Part shown: positions 1-12,955 of the stretch, piece after piece
How positions within the stretch are numbered: position 1 is the stretch's first letter
How the letters are laid out: the number at the start of each line of letters is the position of its first letter
NCBI GenBank assembly: GCA_013399015.1
Contig: VWZX01004666.1
Location: 4,064,156 to 4,128,155 of the forward strand
Reading direction: 5' to 3'
DNA from: Galbula dea
Lineage: Eukaryota; Chordata; Aves; Piciformes; Galbulidae
Length of the DNA: 64,000 bases
Translations under genes and position numbers: made by a program
The notes under the pieces: model-generated
What the model was told of the DNA's origin: nothing
The model's database searches: none
What the model saw: the letters and a program-made list of their open reading frames with translations, nothing else

Positions 1-2192
1 ATGCATGGCAAACAAACTGTGAAATCTGAATTTAATTCAGAACTGTTCCCTGCAGCTGTGCACACTGTTGCACTGGTACAGCATACTACCGGCTTGGAAA
101 CAACAGGGCTACTTAAATCAGGAGTGGCCCCAAAGGAAATATTTGTCAAGCTGCAAGCTGCATCAGTGGAAATGGAGTATCACACTGTCTTTTGTGTTTC
201 AGAAGGCCCTTTCCAACAAATCCACACTACCCACTCCCAATGTTTAAAGAAATACTGAATGACTGATATTAAAGACAAGAATGCTGTGAGTAGGCTTATT
301 AAATTCATCCAACATATCTATTTATTTCCAGTTGCTTACCACATTTACAAAACTTTCACCACTTCAAATGAAAGACAAAAGGGGAGAAAGGATGAGAGGT
401 TCTCTTTTGAAGTTTGTGAAGCATCTCACGCAGGCTGAGTAGAAGCTTTCTTAACTTTAGCTGCAGAACTCCTCAAAGACTCCATCATGCTGAATACTAA
501 AGAACTCTTCCTACAAGTCATATCAGGTCTTAATCAGAACACAAAAGCTAAAAGCAAGCTGGCAGCGTCTCCTATTAAAAAGCCTTGTGCATCTCAAAAA
601 CTGACACTTCTGAATTTGCAGCCTTTGCCGTTTTGCAATGTTAATGCTGTTTTGGTGAAGCTTCCTGAGAATTCAGTAATTATATGGTTCATACCCTTCA
701 CTGTATGCATGATTTGTAAAAAGTTTAGTTCACAAGTACCAAGAATGGAAATAACTTCCTCTAATTTCAATGTCAGTATCATAGACAGTATGTCAAATCA
801 ATACAATAAACACCTTCTACTGCATTTCATAGCTCTACCAACTACTATTGGAAAGAAACTACATCATGTCTTCTGTTTTTAGATTTATGTTTTGTCCTGA
901 ATTAAGGATATTAGCGTTCTTTAATTGTTTCAGGAAGTGATAAGCCTCAAAAGCAGCAGCACCTCTTAATCACCTGGCTTAACATTGCACTAGAGAATGA
1001 ATTAAAAAAACAGAGCTCTCTTCTCACAGGGCCTGGTCTGAGAAATCTATATTCAAGAGAAATCCACCAGTCAAAGCCAAAATACAAGTCTCCTATAACT
1101 GAAGGCTATGTAATTCAGCTTTTCTAGAAAAAAAAAAATAAATTATTCTTTAAAAATAGAGTAAACCTATGCATCTGCAACAGTGACATAAACTTGAGAC
1201 ATCTTTTTGCCAAGTAAAGCCAAAAAAAACCAAAACACCTCACTCCTAAAGAAAGCAATGAAAAAGCAAAAGACAGCAATGAATTACTGCATCCAAGAAC
1301 TCTTCATACTTGCGATACTTTCTCTTCCATTAAAAAAAAAGCATCAGTTCTCATCTACATTTTTAAACTGCTAAGTCTCATTCCCCATTTTTCTCTCTTG
1401 TAGAAACAGGAATATCAAAACACACCAAAACAAAGTTTAAGATCTCTTGGGTCTCTCATCCCTTCAACCCTAAGCAGCAATCAGCAGACCCTTTTTTCTG
1501 GAGATGAAAAATACAAAAATGGACATGCTGAACTTACACACTCCCACTTTTAACAAGCCTATACCTGTTCAAATATCTGCAAAGGTGTGTTTCTTAAAGT
1601 ATCCATTTCTTGCATTAAGACCTAAAAAATGCTGGAAAATGCATCATAACGAATATCACAATTAGGAGTGACCTACAGAACGTTACTAGCAGTAAGTACT
1701 CTGTAATTATTAATACCAGCAAGCATATAACACAAACTAGATTTGACTGCATCCTCCCTCGCGTTTCCACCGGCACACAGTCAGGACTGCTGGCACCACG
1801 ACGACTCTCCCACCACTCAGTCATTCCACACCATGCCGTCAGCACACTGACACACCACCACTCCCTTTCTGACCATCATATCTATCCTTTCCTCTCCTGA
1901 AGGCAGCGACCTGATTGGGAACGTATCCAGCGTGCGAGGATGCTCGGAGGAGGATGCGAACCCAAAAAGCGCCGCCGCACGCAGCCGCTCCCCTCCCCCG
2001 CCAGGCCGACCCCTCCCGCCGACCGCAGCACCATACCTCTCCCCAACCCCCGGACCTCACCACCCGNAGGTCGGGCGCGCCCCTGCCCCTGCCCCGCGAC
2101 TGCGGCAGCCGCCACGCGGGCCGCGCGTCTCCATGCCAACGGCGGTCACCGGCCCGGCAGGGCCCCCCCCCGGCCCCACGCCCCGGCTTTAC
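1..2192 (-). other. MAST2: Probable MAST2 intron 1, partial
   Basis: This AT-rich stretch lies downstream, on the minus strand, of the candidate first MAST2 exon. It contains only short open frames without recognisable domains. I found no exon with convincing splice sites and kinase, DUF1908 or PDZ-like protein sequence in it. It is read as the beginning of a long first intron that continues past the left edge. The assignment rests on the neighbouring exon and on gene order, not on anything in the stretch itself. Confidence 0.45.
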
Positions 2193-2760
2193 CCTCTCCA
2201 GCGCCTCCCGGCAAGGCGCCCCCGCGGCCCTGGCGTCCTCCGGCTCCTTCCTGCCGCCGCCCCCCAGTAGAGTGGCTCTCCGCTCGGCCGCGGTGACGGC
2301 CACCGCCCGCCCGGGCTCTCTCCTCGGCGGCGGCGGCGGTGCCGCCGCTTTGTCCCCCCGGGAGCGGCCCTTCCTCATTTCGGCGGCTGCTTCTCAGCGG
2401 CGGCTGCGGCACAACTTGGGCCGCCGCGGCGTAGAGCCGGCCATGACCGGCGGGAGTCACGGAGAGCCAGGACGGCGCCACCGGCGCCGCCACCACCTGC
2501 GCGCGGGGCGGAGGGACATGCCCGCGCGCCGCCGCTCCCGCCGCCCGCCTGTCAGGGAGAGCGGGCACAGAGCCTGCTGCGGCACAGCACCGCCCCGTCC
2601 CCCCTTCACCCGCCTCTTCCCCGCGCGCGGCCGCCGCCTATCGCGAGAGCACGGGCCTAGCGGCGGGGAAAGGCGCGAGACTGAGGGGGTGGGAAGGACG
2701 GAGGGGAGCGCGCGAGACTTGTCACGAGGGATGGGCGGGAGGTGCGAGGCGGGAAAGGGC
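1940..2760 (-). promoter_or_regulatory. MAST2: CpG island and promoter of MAST2
   Basis: This block of about 0.8 kb is very rich in G, C and CpG (CGG runs near 2325-2345, many CGCG steps) inside AT-rich surroundings, and there is no clear TATA box. A TCGCGAGA element, close to the palindromic TCTCGCGAGA promoter motif of vertebrate CpG promoters, sits at 2641-2648. The candidate first exon reads leftwards from 2378, so transcription should start around 2400-2700 on the minus strand. Long open frames on both strands are a by-product of the base composition. Whether it also fires rightwards cannot be told. Confidence 0.7.
2193..2378 (-). CDS. MAST2: Probable first coding exon of MAST2 (microtubule-associated Ser/Thr kinase 2)
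   Basis: On the minus strand an ATG at 2378 opens a frame of exactly 62 codons that reaches a plausible splice donor (AGG|GTAAAG, intron from 2192). The peptide starts MRKGRSRGDK, then a proline run and PRRE, and later has GRKEPEDARAAG. This resembles in layout and composition the start of human MAST2 as I remember it (a basic MKRSRCRD-type start, a proline run, then a GRQRLEERTG-like segment; 59 residues against 62 here). MAST2 is a cytoplasmic AGC-type kinase with a PDZ domain that binds microtubule-linked partners and PTEN. All of those domains lie off the left edge. Gene order supports the call, because human MAST2 is the head-to-head neighbour of IPP. A second possible donor lies further along the same frame near 2060. 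One base of the island (2067) is unresolved, but it lies outside this exon. Confidence 0.55.
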
Positions 2761-3047
2761 GCGTAGCACCCTGGGAAGGTGGAGGGCGTTGGTGGAATAA
2801 CACAGCAGAGCGGTTGGGCAGCCTTGGCTCCCAGTAGGGTTTCCCCAGGGGAAGTGGTGCCTCCGGCCTCCAGAGGCAGGATGGGAGTGATAAGGCTGCC
2901 TTGCTGCAGTTGTGAAAGGAGGTTCTGAGGGGTTGACTGAGGATGCATAATGCAATAGTCTTTCCTGGGGTCGAGGAATGCATTCCGGTCCCGCTTGTGA
3001 TAATCCAAGATCAGCTCAGGTGTACAGCAGCAACTGGCTTCCAGGTA

Positions 3048-3380
3048 GAATAATAGAATCACTATGGTTGGAAAAAACCTCTGAGATCATTGAGCCCAAC
3101 TGTCCACCCAATACTACCATGCACACCACTAAACCATGTCCCCAAGCACCACATGTACATGTTTTTCGAACTACAGGGATGGTGGTTCCACCACCTCCCT
3201 GGGCACCCTGTTCCAATGCCTAGTAACCCTCTCGGTAAAGAAATATTTCCTAATACCCAATCTGAACCTCTTCTGGTGCAACTTGAAGCCATTTCCTCTT
3301 GTCCTATCACTCATTACCTAGGAGAAGAGACTGAGCCCCACATTACTACCGCCTCCTTTCAGATAGTTGTAGAGAATTGC
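3048..3380 (-). mobile_element. CR1 retroposon, 5'-truncated 3' end
   Basis: Read on the plus strand this shows the reverse complement of an avian CR1 tail: AATAGAATCACTATGGTTGG, then the CAGGGATGGTGG-type segment with CACCACCTCCCTGGGCA, GTTCCAATGCC, AAGAAATATTTCCTAATA, and a segment ending in TTTCAGATAGTTGTAGAGAA. The element is therefore in minus orientation and truncated at its 5' end, as most CR1 copies are. It is diverged and has no coding capacity. It overlaps no exon. Confidence 0.9.
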
Positions 3381-4910
3381 ACCTGAAAATGTAAAGATCT
3401 TTTCTGTGTGTCACCAGGAGTAGGAAGTATTTAGAAAAACACCACATTTTGTTCCAGAGGCCCACCAGCTCCTTAAAAGTGGCTTAGTGGGATCCAAAGA
3501 TCCCACATTATGCAGGTGACTGGAATATCTCTGGGCAGCCTCCATTCCCCTGCAGGAACACCCAAGCTGCTGAGCTACAGAAAGATGTTTGCCAGCTGCC
3601 ACCAAGGGCTACCAGCCCAGTGAGATCACATTAGGGAGCAGATGAAGATGTAGTTCACTGTCTTCTCAGCAGAAAAGACAAACCTACACAGATTCATTAC
3701 CTCAAGGAGTAATCAGAGCATATATCATCATCTTGTGTTTCATCTCAATAATTCACACCCTCTCAGCATTTTTGTCTTTGCAAATTATTTCCTGAGGGTA
3801 TAAGTTACCCATTTCTGCATTCATTTTTCACAAAAGCAACTTCAAAGTTGTCCTTTTTTTACCCACTATTACACAGTGAGGAACCTTGCTACTGCTGCAG
3901 AAAAAACAATTTTCTCCCTTTTTACCAAGCTGAAAAGGCTCGTACATCTTCAGCCAGAAGTCTGACTTTATAAATTTTTCATTTCATACAAAGACAGCAA
4001 AAACACTCTTTCAAATTATTTACTGATGTAGATGAGTGGGAGCATTTTTAAAAATTTTTAAATTATTACTAAGAATATTTACATTATTGCTGAAAACTAC
4101 CTCAGGAAGCTGGATTAGTCACAGAGATCTTTTTCTGTTGTAATTGTATATGAGAGAGATGGACAAACATGGAATTTCTCAGCTGGGAATCCTGCCTTAG
4201 CTAAATGTAAATAATGCAAATTTTTGGAATCTTGGCATCCATTACAATGTGAGTCTATTAGGATGGCACAGTGCCTCATCATAATTTGCTTGGGTCTTTG
4301 CCCTGTTGCAACACAGATGCCAATTAGTTATTTGTTGATTATGACCCATGGGCCACCCTGCACTGCCTCACACCTGTTCACTTCATGTGCCAAAAATGAA
4401 TGCAGAAATAAAGGAAGAAAAGTCACAATGAGAATTTGAATAACACTGCCTGCTTCTGAAACATATTGAAACAAATTTCAGTTGTTAGTTTTAGAGAATT
4501 GCAAATAATTGCCTTCCGGTTCAGCATTGTACTCTGAAAAATTTAAAAATCACTCCAACCACTCCAAATAAAAAATGTGGGGGTTAATAGGACATTTTAT
4601 TTGTTAAAAGATTGCCTTTGGTTTGCTTCTGAATTATTTCCTTCTCTCTTTAATCATTGGTTAGTGTTTTGGGCTCAAGATGTCTCTCCAATATTTTTGA
4701 AACAAAAGAACAGCAAGGTTTCATGTTGAAGGAATAGGAAAAATACTGTTCATGTTACTGTTTCTCTCATATTTTTTCCATTTAAACTCATCACTGAATA
4801 TGACCTGAATCTGCAGACCAATCTGAGTGACCTGATTTTTCTTTTCCATATGAGCTAGTTTTCTGAACGGGCATTGGGTTGTTTGTGCATTGGGTTTGGG
4901 GTTTTGTTGT

Positions 4911-4938
4911 TGTTGTTTCATTTGTTTGTTTGTTTGTT
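4911..4938. repeat. TTG/TTTG simple repeat
   Basis: Tandem TTG units followed by TTTG units, interrupted by one CA. This is a simple microsatellite-like tract in the spacer. Confidence 0.85.
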
Positions 4939-7900
4939 GCGGGGGTTCCAACTTTAAATAAAAGTTAACAAATCATGAGAGGTTTGGCAGAGAAAAAAGG
5001 GTACAGATGAATGAGGCAGAACATGGTATGAAGCCATGCCACTTGTGTCTCCAGAAATTTTCTGACATCTAAAAAAGGTAGAAGAGTAATTAATGAAGGC
5101 TTATAAAAGGGATGATTCTTATCTTATCCAGACTAACACAGGGCAAAAGGAGGGCACCACAGAGAGCCTGTGTAGTTCCTTACTGATACATACCTAATAC
5201 TAATTCTGGTTCTCTTTGCAGTTCCAAATAATTCATTCACCTGGCTTCCACATTCCTTTTTCTCTATAAGGAATGCCTCAGCATGACCTTCTTATTCAGA
5301 AGGTACATGGACTGAAGCTATCCAGGAAGAGTTTCACTCTTCTCTAGGTGGTTTAATGGGACGTTAGTAAACCAGAACAGAGTCTAGTCCAGCTTATTCC
5401 ATAATGTTTTCTGAAATGACATAGATCCATCTGCAACATTTTTATGACTGCTGAGCAGGCAGCTACAGCAATAATTCTGGGAGCTGGAAGAGAGATATAT
5501 AGTTTGAAGCTGTGAGGTTAAAAATTCTTCATTCCAAACAGAACAGAAAATATTAAATAGTACAAGTTATTAGGATGCTGCTGAGCCAGAGAATTTCTTC
5601 TACAAAATTAAACACTTAACTTAATCATTTGAATTGCTATTAAATTTGAACATTTAGTAAAACCGGTGCAGCACAAACCCCAACTTGTCACCTGTTTCAC
5701 TGTTTCCAAGGCAGAACTGCGTCACTAATGCCACCAAACAAGTATTTTGCTAAGGCTTCTCATTTGTCGTTCTGCTCACACTATGCACATAATCTTCACT
5801 CTCAGGATTTCTGCTCTGTATGAGACAGAGGAAATGGCTTTAGTCATTCTGCATGTTAAATTGTCACGCAGCTTCTGTTATTGACCCAGTTCTAATGGCA
5901 TTCATAGAGAAGTTTTGGTCTTTACATGGAATAGTAATGTTTGGCAATTGGCAATATGCAGTCAGACTGGAAGACAGCACAGAACTCTGGGATGTTGTAC
6001 TATACCTGCGTAGAATGTCAGTAATGACAAGTAATTACATAGGCTGCACATCATCACCATGACTCCTGGCTATTTCCCTAACTTCACCCCTGTGACAGCA
6101 TTCTTGTTTCAAGATTCACAAGAAAAATCCAGCATGATACAACTAAGAATACCAGTTATGAGCAAAATAAAACATAAGGGTAAAAAAGTGGTTACATGAA
6201 CCATAAGAAGAGTGAGATTTGCTAAGAAAAGCTTTGCTTAAGATTAATCAATTACTTTTTATAGATTGATGCATCATTTTGTTCAACCAAAAGCTCTGCC
6301 AGGCTAGCCAAGCAATGCATGCTGCCTGCGCTGCTGAGAGCTGCAGCCATAGAGTACAGCTCCCTAGCGCTTCTCCTAAGCTCCAGGGAAATATGAAGGA
6401 ATACAGATTTTACAAAAGAATGCAGGAGGACTACTAAGTCTGCAACCTTAACATGATCAGGCAAAATGTACTCAGGATCTGAATCTAGTGAGGTCTGCTA
6501 TTTGACAAGTTCTGCCTTAAACATTTGTGTAATTAATAAAAATATTCACAGCTACATGAGGACTTTTTACAGGAAGGGTATAAACATGCTTCCAGGCACA
6601 AGCTAATCACTGAACTAAGGAGGATTAGGAAGACATTTCTTACAGGCAGGTTATTCCATTGAAGTGTATTACACAGTATATTATTCCAGTGCATCTTCAC
6701 TGGAAACTACCACTATTAGTCTTGGAGACAGAATAATGAACTAAACCAACTGACAACATGGTCCAGATCAGACTAGATCCAGATATAACAAAAGTCCAGT
6801 CCTAACTGGATATGATTTGTTTTCCAATTGTTATTTTCTTTCTTTATATACCATGAAGGACATTTATCCTCATTTGCAGTATTGCAATATGTCAGTGACA
6901 GCTTTACACTGCTTTAACCTTGTCCTAGATACTGTATTTACATCTGATAAGGAAGTAGAAGATGTAAATATGCAAATATCTATCAAGAGTCAAAAGTACG
7001 ACTGTGAGGTTTAGGAAGAGCTTAGTGCAGTAGATAAGTTAACAACACAGCAACAAAAGCTCATCAGCTCATTATAGCTTTAAAGGGACAGAAGGACATC
7101 AGTGAATATGCTGCTTTCCCTGTCAGCTTCTACTTGATTGTATAGCAATTGCCACAGTTGAGCTGTTACCCCTAGATGATAACAGAGTACAAATTACATA
7201 CACACATAAATGTGTATATTTGTCTGTATTTCTGAAAGATCAGGAAAGAGAAACACACAGAGAATGGAGATATTCTAGAGTACAATCAGATACACCAGTA
7301 GCAGGGGTAGCGTCAGATCCTAACTGTTGTCATCCTCTTTGGGCACTCAAACAAAGATGAGTTTTAAGGAGGACTAGGGGAAGGATTACACATAGTTCTA
7401 CTGTTACGTATGCCTCCCAGATATGGGATGACACATACATGGAAACCATGGAAATCCAATAGGTGTGCAGTGCAGGCTGGCATCAGGACAATTCAAGAAA
7501 CTTACCATGTCTGTATTGAACTCGAACAGGCAGAAAGGGCTTAGATCAACTGAGAAGGGAGCTGGAAGTGAAAGCAGATTTTGACTGATATCACAGAGAG
7601 GGGAGCCATTTGAGGGATGCAGAGAGAGAAGTGACAACATAATGAAAGCTATTGAGGAAGAAAAAAATACCTTTTCCATGAGTGTTGTGGTCAATTTTCG
7701 AACCACAGATTCATCACAGGGCAGTGAGTCATGCCATCTAGAACTAATATGACATATATGGGAGTCATTCCTCAGAGGCATCTGCAGAGACACTACATGG
7801 ACCTCAACTGTGACCTCCTTAAAATTCACCCCTGCTGTGATACCAACAGGAAAAGCTCAGCAGTGATTAATCTGGTGGTTTCTAGTCACTGCCTTTTAAT

Positions 7901-9996
7901 GTATTGACCAGTATGATCTCACCGTTACCTTGTGCTTGCATTATTTGTTGTTCTAATAGACCTGTCAGCCCTTAGTTTGATTACAAAGTGTTCAACAGAA
8001 CAATTAAAAAAAAAACAAAACAAAACCCAACAGAATGCTTACACAGTGGGCCTGAGGGGCTGGCAGTTCTGACTTGAAGTACTGCCAGTCCTACCCTCCC
8101 CTATTTGTCTCTTTCATTGTGATAAACACCCTTTTTCTCACAGCCACACAAATCTTCTACAGCTGTGTTATAAACTGAATGTGGAAATTGACTTGGTTAG
8201 AAACACTGCAGGCAAGGGGAAGTGCTGGATTTCTTTCTGATGGACCAGTTCCCCAATCTGGGTCATGCTAGTACAGCAGAGGGAAAGGGGCAGTACAAGA
8301 TCAGGGCAGAAAAGAAGGCTCTGGGACATGGCCATCCATAATTGCAGCAGGTAGACCTTCACAGTTTCATGCAGGGACATCTGGGCATTACCTCTATGTG
8401 AATAATAAATACCCAAAATAAAAATTTAAGTAAAAAAGAAATAGTATTCATACCCCTTTAAGGAGAAATTCCTCACTTGTGATTGCAGAAAATTCACTCA
8501 AACATTAATAGTCTAAATTAGAAATCAGATTACATTTGGTTAATGCTGAAGTACAGGTCAGGCTGGACCCTGATTTTCTTTGTCACTTGTGAGAGCCCAC
8601 AACACACCACAGTCAGTAGCTATCCAAACCAAAGCCCATACTTTGTAGAAAAAATAACAATAATTGTTAGTGTTTCAAGGAACCTCACAGTAACAGACCA
8701 GCAGAATGTGAAGGGCAAATGAAAGACTAGGGCAAAGGAACAGAATTCAGTTATGCTTTCAAGAGGTGTTTTCAACTCAGTAATAAGCTAAAATAAGTGG
8801 GTTTTTGTCCCCTTTAATTTTGAAAACCTAGCATGGGGCTTAGAATAACATTTTTACAATGATAATTTTGTTGTATGGGTTGTGATTGCTTTTTAAACAT
8901 ACCACTCATTAAAATATCTGGGTTTTTTCCCCCCACTGACTCACTCTCTTGGTTATATTAAATTACTGGTACTTTTGTCATTCATGTGCCCTGTTGGAGA
9001 ACTAGCTCAGCAACATTTGTGTACTCAAATAAAGCAAGTAAGCCTTACTTTCTGCTGTCATGTATTCCTTACACAGACAAAATAAAAGGAGAAATCCCAG
9101 CCCCACCAAAGTGAACAGAAACAAATCACACCATAAGTTCAGTAGCGTTAAGATTTGACCTCAGCTTTTTTTCCAGTCATGAATGCCAGACTGAGTCCAT
9201 CTGGAGTGTCTCCTTTGGCATTCAGCTTGACTTGTGACATGATATGTTAAGCAGAGAGACTTGTGAATTTGAACTCCTGGTTCTGAAGTCTAACATAACG
9301 AAAGTCAAGAGCGCATACTTAACTGATCATCACATAATGTGCCCTTGTTGCAACTTTAAATGTAGTTCTGTAAGGGAGCTTCAGGAATGACACCAAATTA
9401 AATAACAACCTATGCTCTTAATTACATTACAGTTAATGAGAAAAACACTTCCAGCTTCTGAACGTGAAGGCTTACACTGAGATACGAGGAACAGACATTC
9501 ATTTCATTAGCACACATTGCAATCTATAATAAAGCTATAATAGGCCAAATGCTCTAATTTACGCTCCTGAAACTCAGACTCGCTCCACTCACACTGCTGT
9601 TACACTTTCAGGATGCCAAGAAGGGAAATAGATCTGGCAGTTGTCTCTGGTTGGAAGTGCAAACAATTTTTCCCTTAACCACATTGGCTTTGCAGGCTTA
9701 CCAAGAATATAAAACCATAAAAGTTAACTTCAGTCATTAAAGAGATCTGACTCACAAAAAAGAAATTGCTATGTTAAGAGACGTCAGTTGACAGTTACTA
9801 AACTGATTACCAGCAGCAGGGCAGTTAGAAACTACCTTTATTTTTCAAACATTTTTCCCCTAATTTTATGCTAATGACACTTGCCAGAAGGAAGTTGGTC
9901 AAGTAGATGGCTCTTGAGACCTAGTACAGAAGTGTGTTGGAGCAGGTGCACACTTTTACGAGCATCAGGGGCCACTATCAATTAGATCATCAGATG

Positions 9997-10016
9997 ATAA
10001 TAATAATAATAATAAT
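9997..10016. repeat. ATA trinucleotide repeat
   Basis: About seven uninterrupted ATA/AAT units in the spacer upstream of the riboflavin-binding protein gene. Length variation between individuals would be expected. Confidence 0.9.
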
Positions 10017-12031
10017 TTAATATTGTGGTGTCTGAACTGTAGTCTGTGGCAATATTTTAACATCACATGTGCTTTAACTTGTTTTCTTACCATCATGCAT
10101 GCATTAACTCTAGTTCTTAAAAAGATGAATAGAAGTTACATGGCACTGATACTACAGTTAAAATTAAATGTCAGTAGGAGTCTTAAAAGTACAATAACAT
10201 TACTGAGTACTTGAAAGTAAGGTTTTTTAACAACTAAAGGGAAATGAATCACTCAAGTATGGAAGGAATAAGAAGCTTCCTTCAATTAATTCCTCAGCAT
10301 AATAACTACTTGGAGAATACTTTAAGAAAAAAGAATCAAGATTCACTTCTCAGGTGATGAAGACATATAGCTGTGATCTCTAAAAGCTCCTTAGCCTGAG
10401 CCTGCTCACATGTACTGCTAATCAATGCCAAGTCTGAGAAATCACAAACATATGACAATTTTCCTTCCTGCTGCTAGAAATTCTGCCTAATCTCCCAGCA
10501 AGTGGTCCCATTTGGCTCATTCTCAAAGTCTGAAAGAGATCCCAGTTTCCTATAGCTTAATATAATTTGTATGTCAACTCAGTGAACAGAGGCATTACAG
10601 GAAACCTCCTGGCATGTTTACACCTTTTACGAAAACTGAGCAGTAAGACACAGAGCATGTACTATTTCTGTGCTTTTTACCAGGCTGGCTAGCCTATCCA
10701 CTCATCATAATGTTCAAAATGAGTGTTCATATTATCCAGTGGTCTTATTTTTGGATGGATACACAGTTCCAAGTGCCAAACAGTATGCATGAATCCTTTA
10801 CACTGCAAATCAGCAAGGAGCTTTGTGAATTTCAGCCAACGCTAGGTCAAACCACATGAGGTAAAGGCATGAATAATAAGCCATTTGCTTTACTTCAGTT
10901 TCTGCTACAGTTACTTTTTCCCTTTTTAAACTTGCTTTAATTAAATTCATTCTTTAAATTTGTCTTAATTAAATTCATTCTGGAACATAACAATAACTCA
11001 GTTTTCACTGATCTGGAAATGGCTCTTTTTAGGCAAGCAAGACTTTTGCCTTGAGGCGTTTACTAGAGCTAGGATAGGAATCAGTTCTCATCGCTTGTAG
11101 AGATAGTTTTATTATGCTCAGTGAGTTTGCTCAGTGAGATTCATACCACACTTCCACTGTGCCAATGTTTGTTTTTACAAGCAAAAAAGGTTTGCAGAGT
11201 ACTATCTGCAAACTAGTGTCCTGTTTTAAACACAAAACCAACAGATGCTACTTTCCTTACTCATCTAAATAATCGCAAGGTAGTGAATGGTTTTGCTCTT
11301 CACAGTATTCAATGAGAGCTGACCTACAAAAGTAAGTGCAACTGTTTGCAATCACTGTGTCTACCTTGTGCAATGCTTTATGTTCAGATACAGAATCCTT
11401 TTTGCAGAAAGCAGACATCAAAATGAAATCCAATCAGGAATCACTATTAATGGTACAAGCAACAAGTTCTTGCAGTGCTTGTGACACTGGTTAGAGAGTA
11501 TCTATGAAGCCGGTAAAGCAACCAGAGCAAACAGCAGCAGGTTTTAAAGGGATTTTGTGAAGAAAGAGCAAAGTCCTGGTAACTGGGAGACATGGATTCT
11601 CTCCCAAAGACTGCAGTAAAATTACTGTGTAAGCCAAGGCAAGCTGTTATATCTATAACCAAAATTAAGCCTGTAAGGCTGAAATATGAAGCATTGTTTT
11701 TAAAGTCTCAAACTCAGTGAAACCCCAATCTGTGATAAGAGCCCCATGAAACTGTTGTAGAATTGAATCTAATAATTAATAATATGAGGAATCATTTAAA
11801 AATCAGCCAGGGGGGTTAGATGTGTTTGGTATATAAGAGAACTGTTGTTTTTCTAATTCTAACCTATGATTGTACTTTCCTCTTTATCATGTCGACATTT
11901 GCAAGCAATAAAAGGGCATTGTGTGCTGGTCATTGCATCTGCTTTCGAGATAAATCTATGTTAGCGTTCCAAAGGGTCAAGGAACAATTCCAGGGCAAAT
12001 GAATTCTGGAGCACTAATGCCAGATGGTGCG

Positions 12032-12039
12032 TATATAAA
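12032..12039 (+). promoter_or_regulatory. TATA box of the riboflavin-binding protein gene
   Basis: TATATAAA lies 22 bases before the proposed start of the non-coding first exon, which ends in a good donor at 12113. The surrounding DNA is AT-rich with no CpG island, unlike the other promoters in the window. This fits a tissue-specific gene; chicken riboflavin-binding protein is made in liver and oviduct under oestrogen control. An AGGGTCA nuclear-receptor half-site at 11973-11979, followed by AGGAACA, lies about 85 bases upstream of the inferred start. Whether it binds a receptor is not shown. Another TATA-like string at 11831 has no exon after it. Confidence 0.65.
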
Positions 12040-12059
12040 GTAGAAAATGAGAAAAGCAA

Positions 12060-12113
12060 TTTACTGTGTTCCTGTTCCAGGGAAAAGTATCACCCAGAAG
12101 GACGGTGAAAGAG
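12060..12113 (+). other. Non-coding exon 1 of the riboflavin-binding protein gene
   Basis: Inferred from a TATA box at 12032-12039 and a strong donor (GAG|GTAAGA) after 12113. It has no ATG in a useful frame. The coding exon that follows begins with an acceptor at 12955 and 19 bases of leader before its ATG, so an upstream leader exon is required. The exact start is a guess, placed by the usual distance from the TATA box. Confidence 0.6.
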
Positions 12114-12955
12114 GTAAGAAACTACTGAAAAACTGGAGACATTTTTCTTCTTCTGTAATGTTGTTTCCTTTAAATCTGAAGGAGCTGTGGTCCTTATGCA
12201 GGCAAAATTATTCAAAACGATAACAGGAATATTTAGCTAAGGAATGAAAGGTTAAGTTAATAATGTATAAATAATTCTGCATTCATTTATGGAAGAGGTT
12301 CTAGGTTTATCTATATAGCTCACTAATATGTAGTCGCATTTACAGAAGTTTTAGTCTCACAGACAAAACATCTTTATCTTGTATTTTTGACCAAACTCCA
12401 CAAAAGAGGCTGAAAATAATGGATCAGATTCTTAAGTACAAATTAGGATAGCCTCAGCAATGACAAGTTATCAATGTAATTTATCCAGCTAAGATGCTGA
12501 CCACTACTAGCTCACTTGCAGCTACATTAAATGTCTAATTTCCAAGTGTGCAAAACAACTCTGCAAGTTTTAGAACTAATAAATCTTTTCTTCACATCTA
12601 GTGAAGCAGAGGAACATCTCTTGGAAGAGGTCAGAGTTCTTCTTGGAAGATAAATCCAGGTCAGCATAATGTTTTTCTTAAATACTGAAAATTCTAACCT
12701 GTTTTTATAAATAGCCTGAACTATTGATGGCTTTTATCACATGCCATCGAACCTCAGAAATATGTAGCAGAAGTGGAGGTGCACAGATACAAGCAAAGGC
12801 AATGGGAGAAGGTGTGTCCTAATATTTATCTGGGCATCTTCGCTGAGCATATTTTACTTGGTTATATATGTAAGTTTTTTTAAGCAGTCCTTCTTTTTAA
12901 TGTTATGGTTTCTCCTGGAAATGAAGGCTATAAATAAAAACTTCTCTCCATATAG

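Larger units (their letters stand above)
2761..12031. other. Spacer between MAST2 and the riboflavin-binding protein gene
   Basis: About 9 kb without a supported gene. It contains a CR1 tail at 3048-3380, a TTG/TTTG tract at 4911-4938 and an ATA tract at 9997-10016. It also has a near-tandem copy of the same 17-base AT-rich word around 10936-10980, and a small 8-base inverted repeat (TTCCAGTG/CACTGGAA) near 6685. The longest open frame (7404-7829, minus strand) matches no family I know and has no splice or codon-use support. Regulatory elements for the liver and oviduct gene to the right may lie here, but none can be assigned by eye. Confidence 0.6.

Noticed and set aside
1915..2766. Long open frames on both strands in the MAST2 CpG island (for example 1915-2766 plus, 2457-3062 minus)
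   Set aside because: GC-rich DNA is poor in stop codons. The peptides are Pro/Arg/Ala-rich without domains, and the frames overlap each other in several phases. Only the 2193-2378 minus piece has a plausible family match and donor.
7404..7829. 141-codon minus-strand open frame in the spacer
   Set aside because: No recognisable domain, no splice or promoter context, and no resemblance to the neighbours. A single chance frame of this length is expected in a 64 kb window.
11831..11840. TATATAAG string as an alternative promoter of the riboflavin-binding protein gene
   Set aside because: No donor-bounded leader exon follows at the right distance. The TATATAAA at 12032 is followed by one.
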